In this document: piece by piece, positions 62,627 to 64,000 of the stretch
Position numbering within the stretch: position 1 is the stretch's first letter
How the letters are laid out: every line of letters begins with the position of its first letter
Source: Polynucleobacter necessarius
GTDB taxonomy: Bacteria; Pseudomonadota; Gammaproteobacteria; Burkholderiales; Burkholderiaceae
Length of the DNA stretch: 64,000 bases
Direction of reading: 5' to 3'
Assembly: GCF_900095205.1 (NCBI RefSeq)
Contig: NZ_LT606951.1
Coordinates: forward strand, 62,001 to 126,000
Notes under the pieces: model-generated
What the model was told of the DNA's origin: nothing
Database searches by the model: none
What the model saw: the letters and a program-made list of their open reading frames with translations, nothing else
Translations under genes and position numbers: made by a program

Positions 62627-64000
62627 GCAAGATTGAGAAAAAAGTAATGCCAGCAATGAAGCTTTCTGGCCTCGAGCCTTTTAACGTTACTGCTGATGTT
62701 GGCTTCGTCAATATTGGCGAGTGAACTAATGTCACAGGTTCAAAAGCTTTTTCTCGCATGATTTTGAATAATCAATTTGATGAAGCATTAGTAGTTGCGC
62801 GTCAGCAAGTTGAGAATGGTGCGCAGATTATTGACATTAATATGGATGAGGCAATGCTAGATTCTGAAGCAGCGATGACGCGCTTCTTAAACTTGATTGC
62901 TTCGGAACCAGATATTGCACGCGTTCCAATCATGATTGACTCCTCTAAATGGAGTGTTATCGAAGCAGGCTTGAAGTGTATTCAAGGTAAGCCAATTGTT
63001 AATTCGATTTCTCTAAAAGAGGGCGAAGAGCCCTTCAGAAAACAGGCGCGTTTAATTCGTCGTTATGGCGCTGCTTCTGTAGTAATGGCTTTTGATGAGG
63101 TTGGACAAGCCGATACTTTTAAGCGTAAGACAGAGATATGTCAGCGTTGTTATGACATTTTGGTGAATGAAATTGGGTTTCCAGCCGAAGACATTATTTT
63201 TGATCCGAATATTTTTGCGATCGCCACCGGCATTGAAGAGCACGATAACTATGCGGTAGATTTTATTAATGCCACTCGATGGATTAAAGAAAATTTACCT
63301 GGCGCCAAGGTAAGTGGTGGTGTTTCTAATGTGAGTTTTTCATTCCGCGGAAATGATCGTGTCCGCGAAGCGATCCATACTGTTTTCTTATACCACGCCA
63401 TTCAGGCTGGCATGGATATGGGTATTGTGAATGCTGGGCAACTGGGTGTTTATGCCGACCTTGATCCTGAGCTACGTGAGCGCATAGAAGATGTAGCCCT
63501 CAATCGCTTTAAAAAGAAGGATGGCAAAACACCAACAGAGCGTTTGCTCGATATTGCTGACCAATTTAAAGGCGGTGGCGCCAAGCAAGTCGAAAATTTA
63601 GTTTGGCGTGAAGCCCCAGTTCGTGAGCGCCTAACGCATGCGCTCGTACATGGCATTACCACTTTTATTGAAGAAGATGCTGAGGAGTTGCGTGCTGAAA
63701 TTATGGGCGCAGGCGGTAGGCCAATTGAGGTGATTGAAGGCCCACTCATGGATGGCATGAATGTGGTTGGTGACTTGTTTGGTGCTGGCAAGATGTTCCT
63801 TCCACAAGTGGTAAAAAGTGCGCGAGTGATGAAGCAAGCTGTTGCAATTTTGATTCCATATATTGAGGAAGAAAAGCGTCAACATATTGCTGCTGGGGGT
63901 GAAGCGAAAGCCAAAGGCAAAATTGTGATGGCTACCGTAAAGGGTGACGTTCACGATATTGGTAAAAATATTGTGACGGTTGTTCTGCAATGTAATAACT
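62623..64000 (+). pseudogene. metH: Methionine synthase, folate/cobalamin module; in-frame TGA, 3' end beyond window
   Basis: ATG 62623 gives SGLEPFNVTADVGFVNIGE, then TGA at 62722-62724, where the family has Arg in GERTNVTGS (a single CGA to TGA change explains it). The same frame then stays open for more than 1.2 kb: pterin-binding domain ([33 protein letters not shown]), cap domain ([14 protein letters not shown], here [15 protein letters not shown]) and the start of the cobalamin domain with [12 protein letters not shown] (His ligand). Only this one lesion is visible, so the loss is recent or the stop may be read through. Confidence 0.85.

Noticed and set aside
62722..62724. Reassigned UGA codon to explain in-frame TGA in metH, DUF484, can and kinase genes.
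   Set aside because: Intact genes here (dctA, gatC, gatA, slmA and others) end in TGA at the right place, and the same broken genes also carry TAA, TAG and frameshifts. Normal mutation explains it.

Overview
The window looks like a chromosomal segment of a Polynucleobacter-type betaproteobacterium (Burkholderiaceae). The arrangement mreB-mreC-mreD-mrdA-rodA beside gatC-gatA-gatB, metK-ahcY-metF, metX-metW, and the Burkholderiales-style DksA that lacks most zinc cysteines all point there. G+C is moderate to low. About 40 genes look intact and about 25 are broken by frameshifts, in-frame stops or deletions. That ratio, with housekeeping genes kept and accessory genes decaying, fits a recently host-restricted symbiont such as the Euplotes endosymbiont Polynucleobacter necessarius. 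The species is inferred from general knowledge, not from a search.

Layout. 1-11.9 kb: almost every gene is broken (MOSC protein, EamA transporter, RF3, an RsuA-family pseudouridine synthase, kinase-USP fusion, phosphoesterase, lipid A acyltransferase, carbonic anhydrase, LpxO-like hydroxylase). Intact exceptions are dctA, a DUF2798 gene and a DUF167 gene. 12-28 kb: a mostly healthy block with hupB, the rod-shape operon, gatCAB, xerC, a COG0523 GTPase, dksA, argB, slmA and metXW; only a DUF484 gene and the following ampG are dead. 29-37.4 kb: xth, pyrE and dapF, then two decayed lipid A acyltransferases, then the S-adenosylmethionine cycle genes metK, ahcY (behind a clear SAH riboswitch) and metF. 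37.4-48.8 kb: fau, a dead slt, a complex-I-type NDUFA9 homologue, cca, an NDUFAF7 homologue, folM-like SDR, folB, ttcA, glmU and glmS. 48.8-61.5 kb: an AT-rich decayed O-acyltransferase, a damaged RND efflux operon, dead GST, acuI and phaM genes, and a few small intact genes. 61.5-64 kb: methionine synthase split into two genes, the second carrying an in-frame TGA.

Functionally, the kept genes cover cell-wall elongation, amidotransferase tRNA charging, the methyl cycle, DAP and UDP-GlcNAc synthesis, pyrimidine salvage and folate. The lost genes concern lipid A remodelling, peptidoglycan recycling, efflux, stress and storage, and surface decoration. No rRNA, tRNA, CRISPR array, insertion sequence or prophage was seen. 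No clearly new biological system was found. The points most worth checking are the metK leader, the metH stop codon, parallel loss of three lipid A acyltransferases plus the hydroxylase, homopolymer lesions in the efflux pump, and a small basic-protein remnant at 1716-1896.
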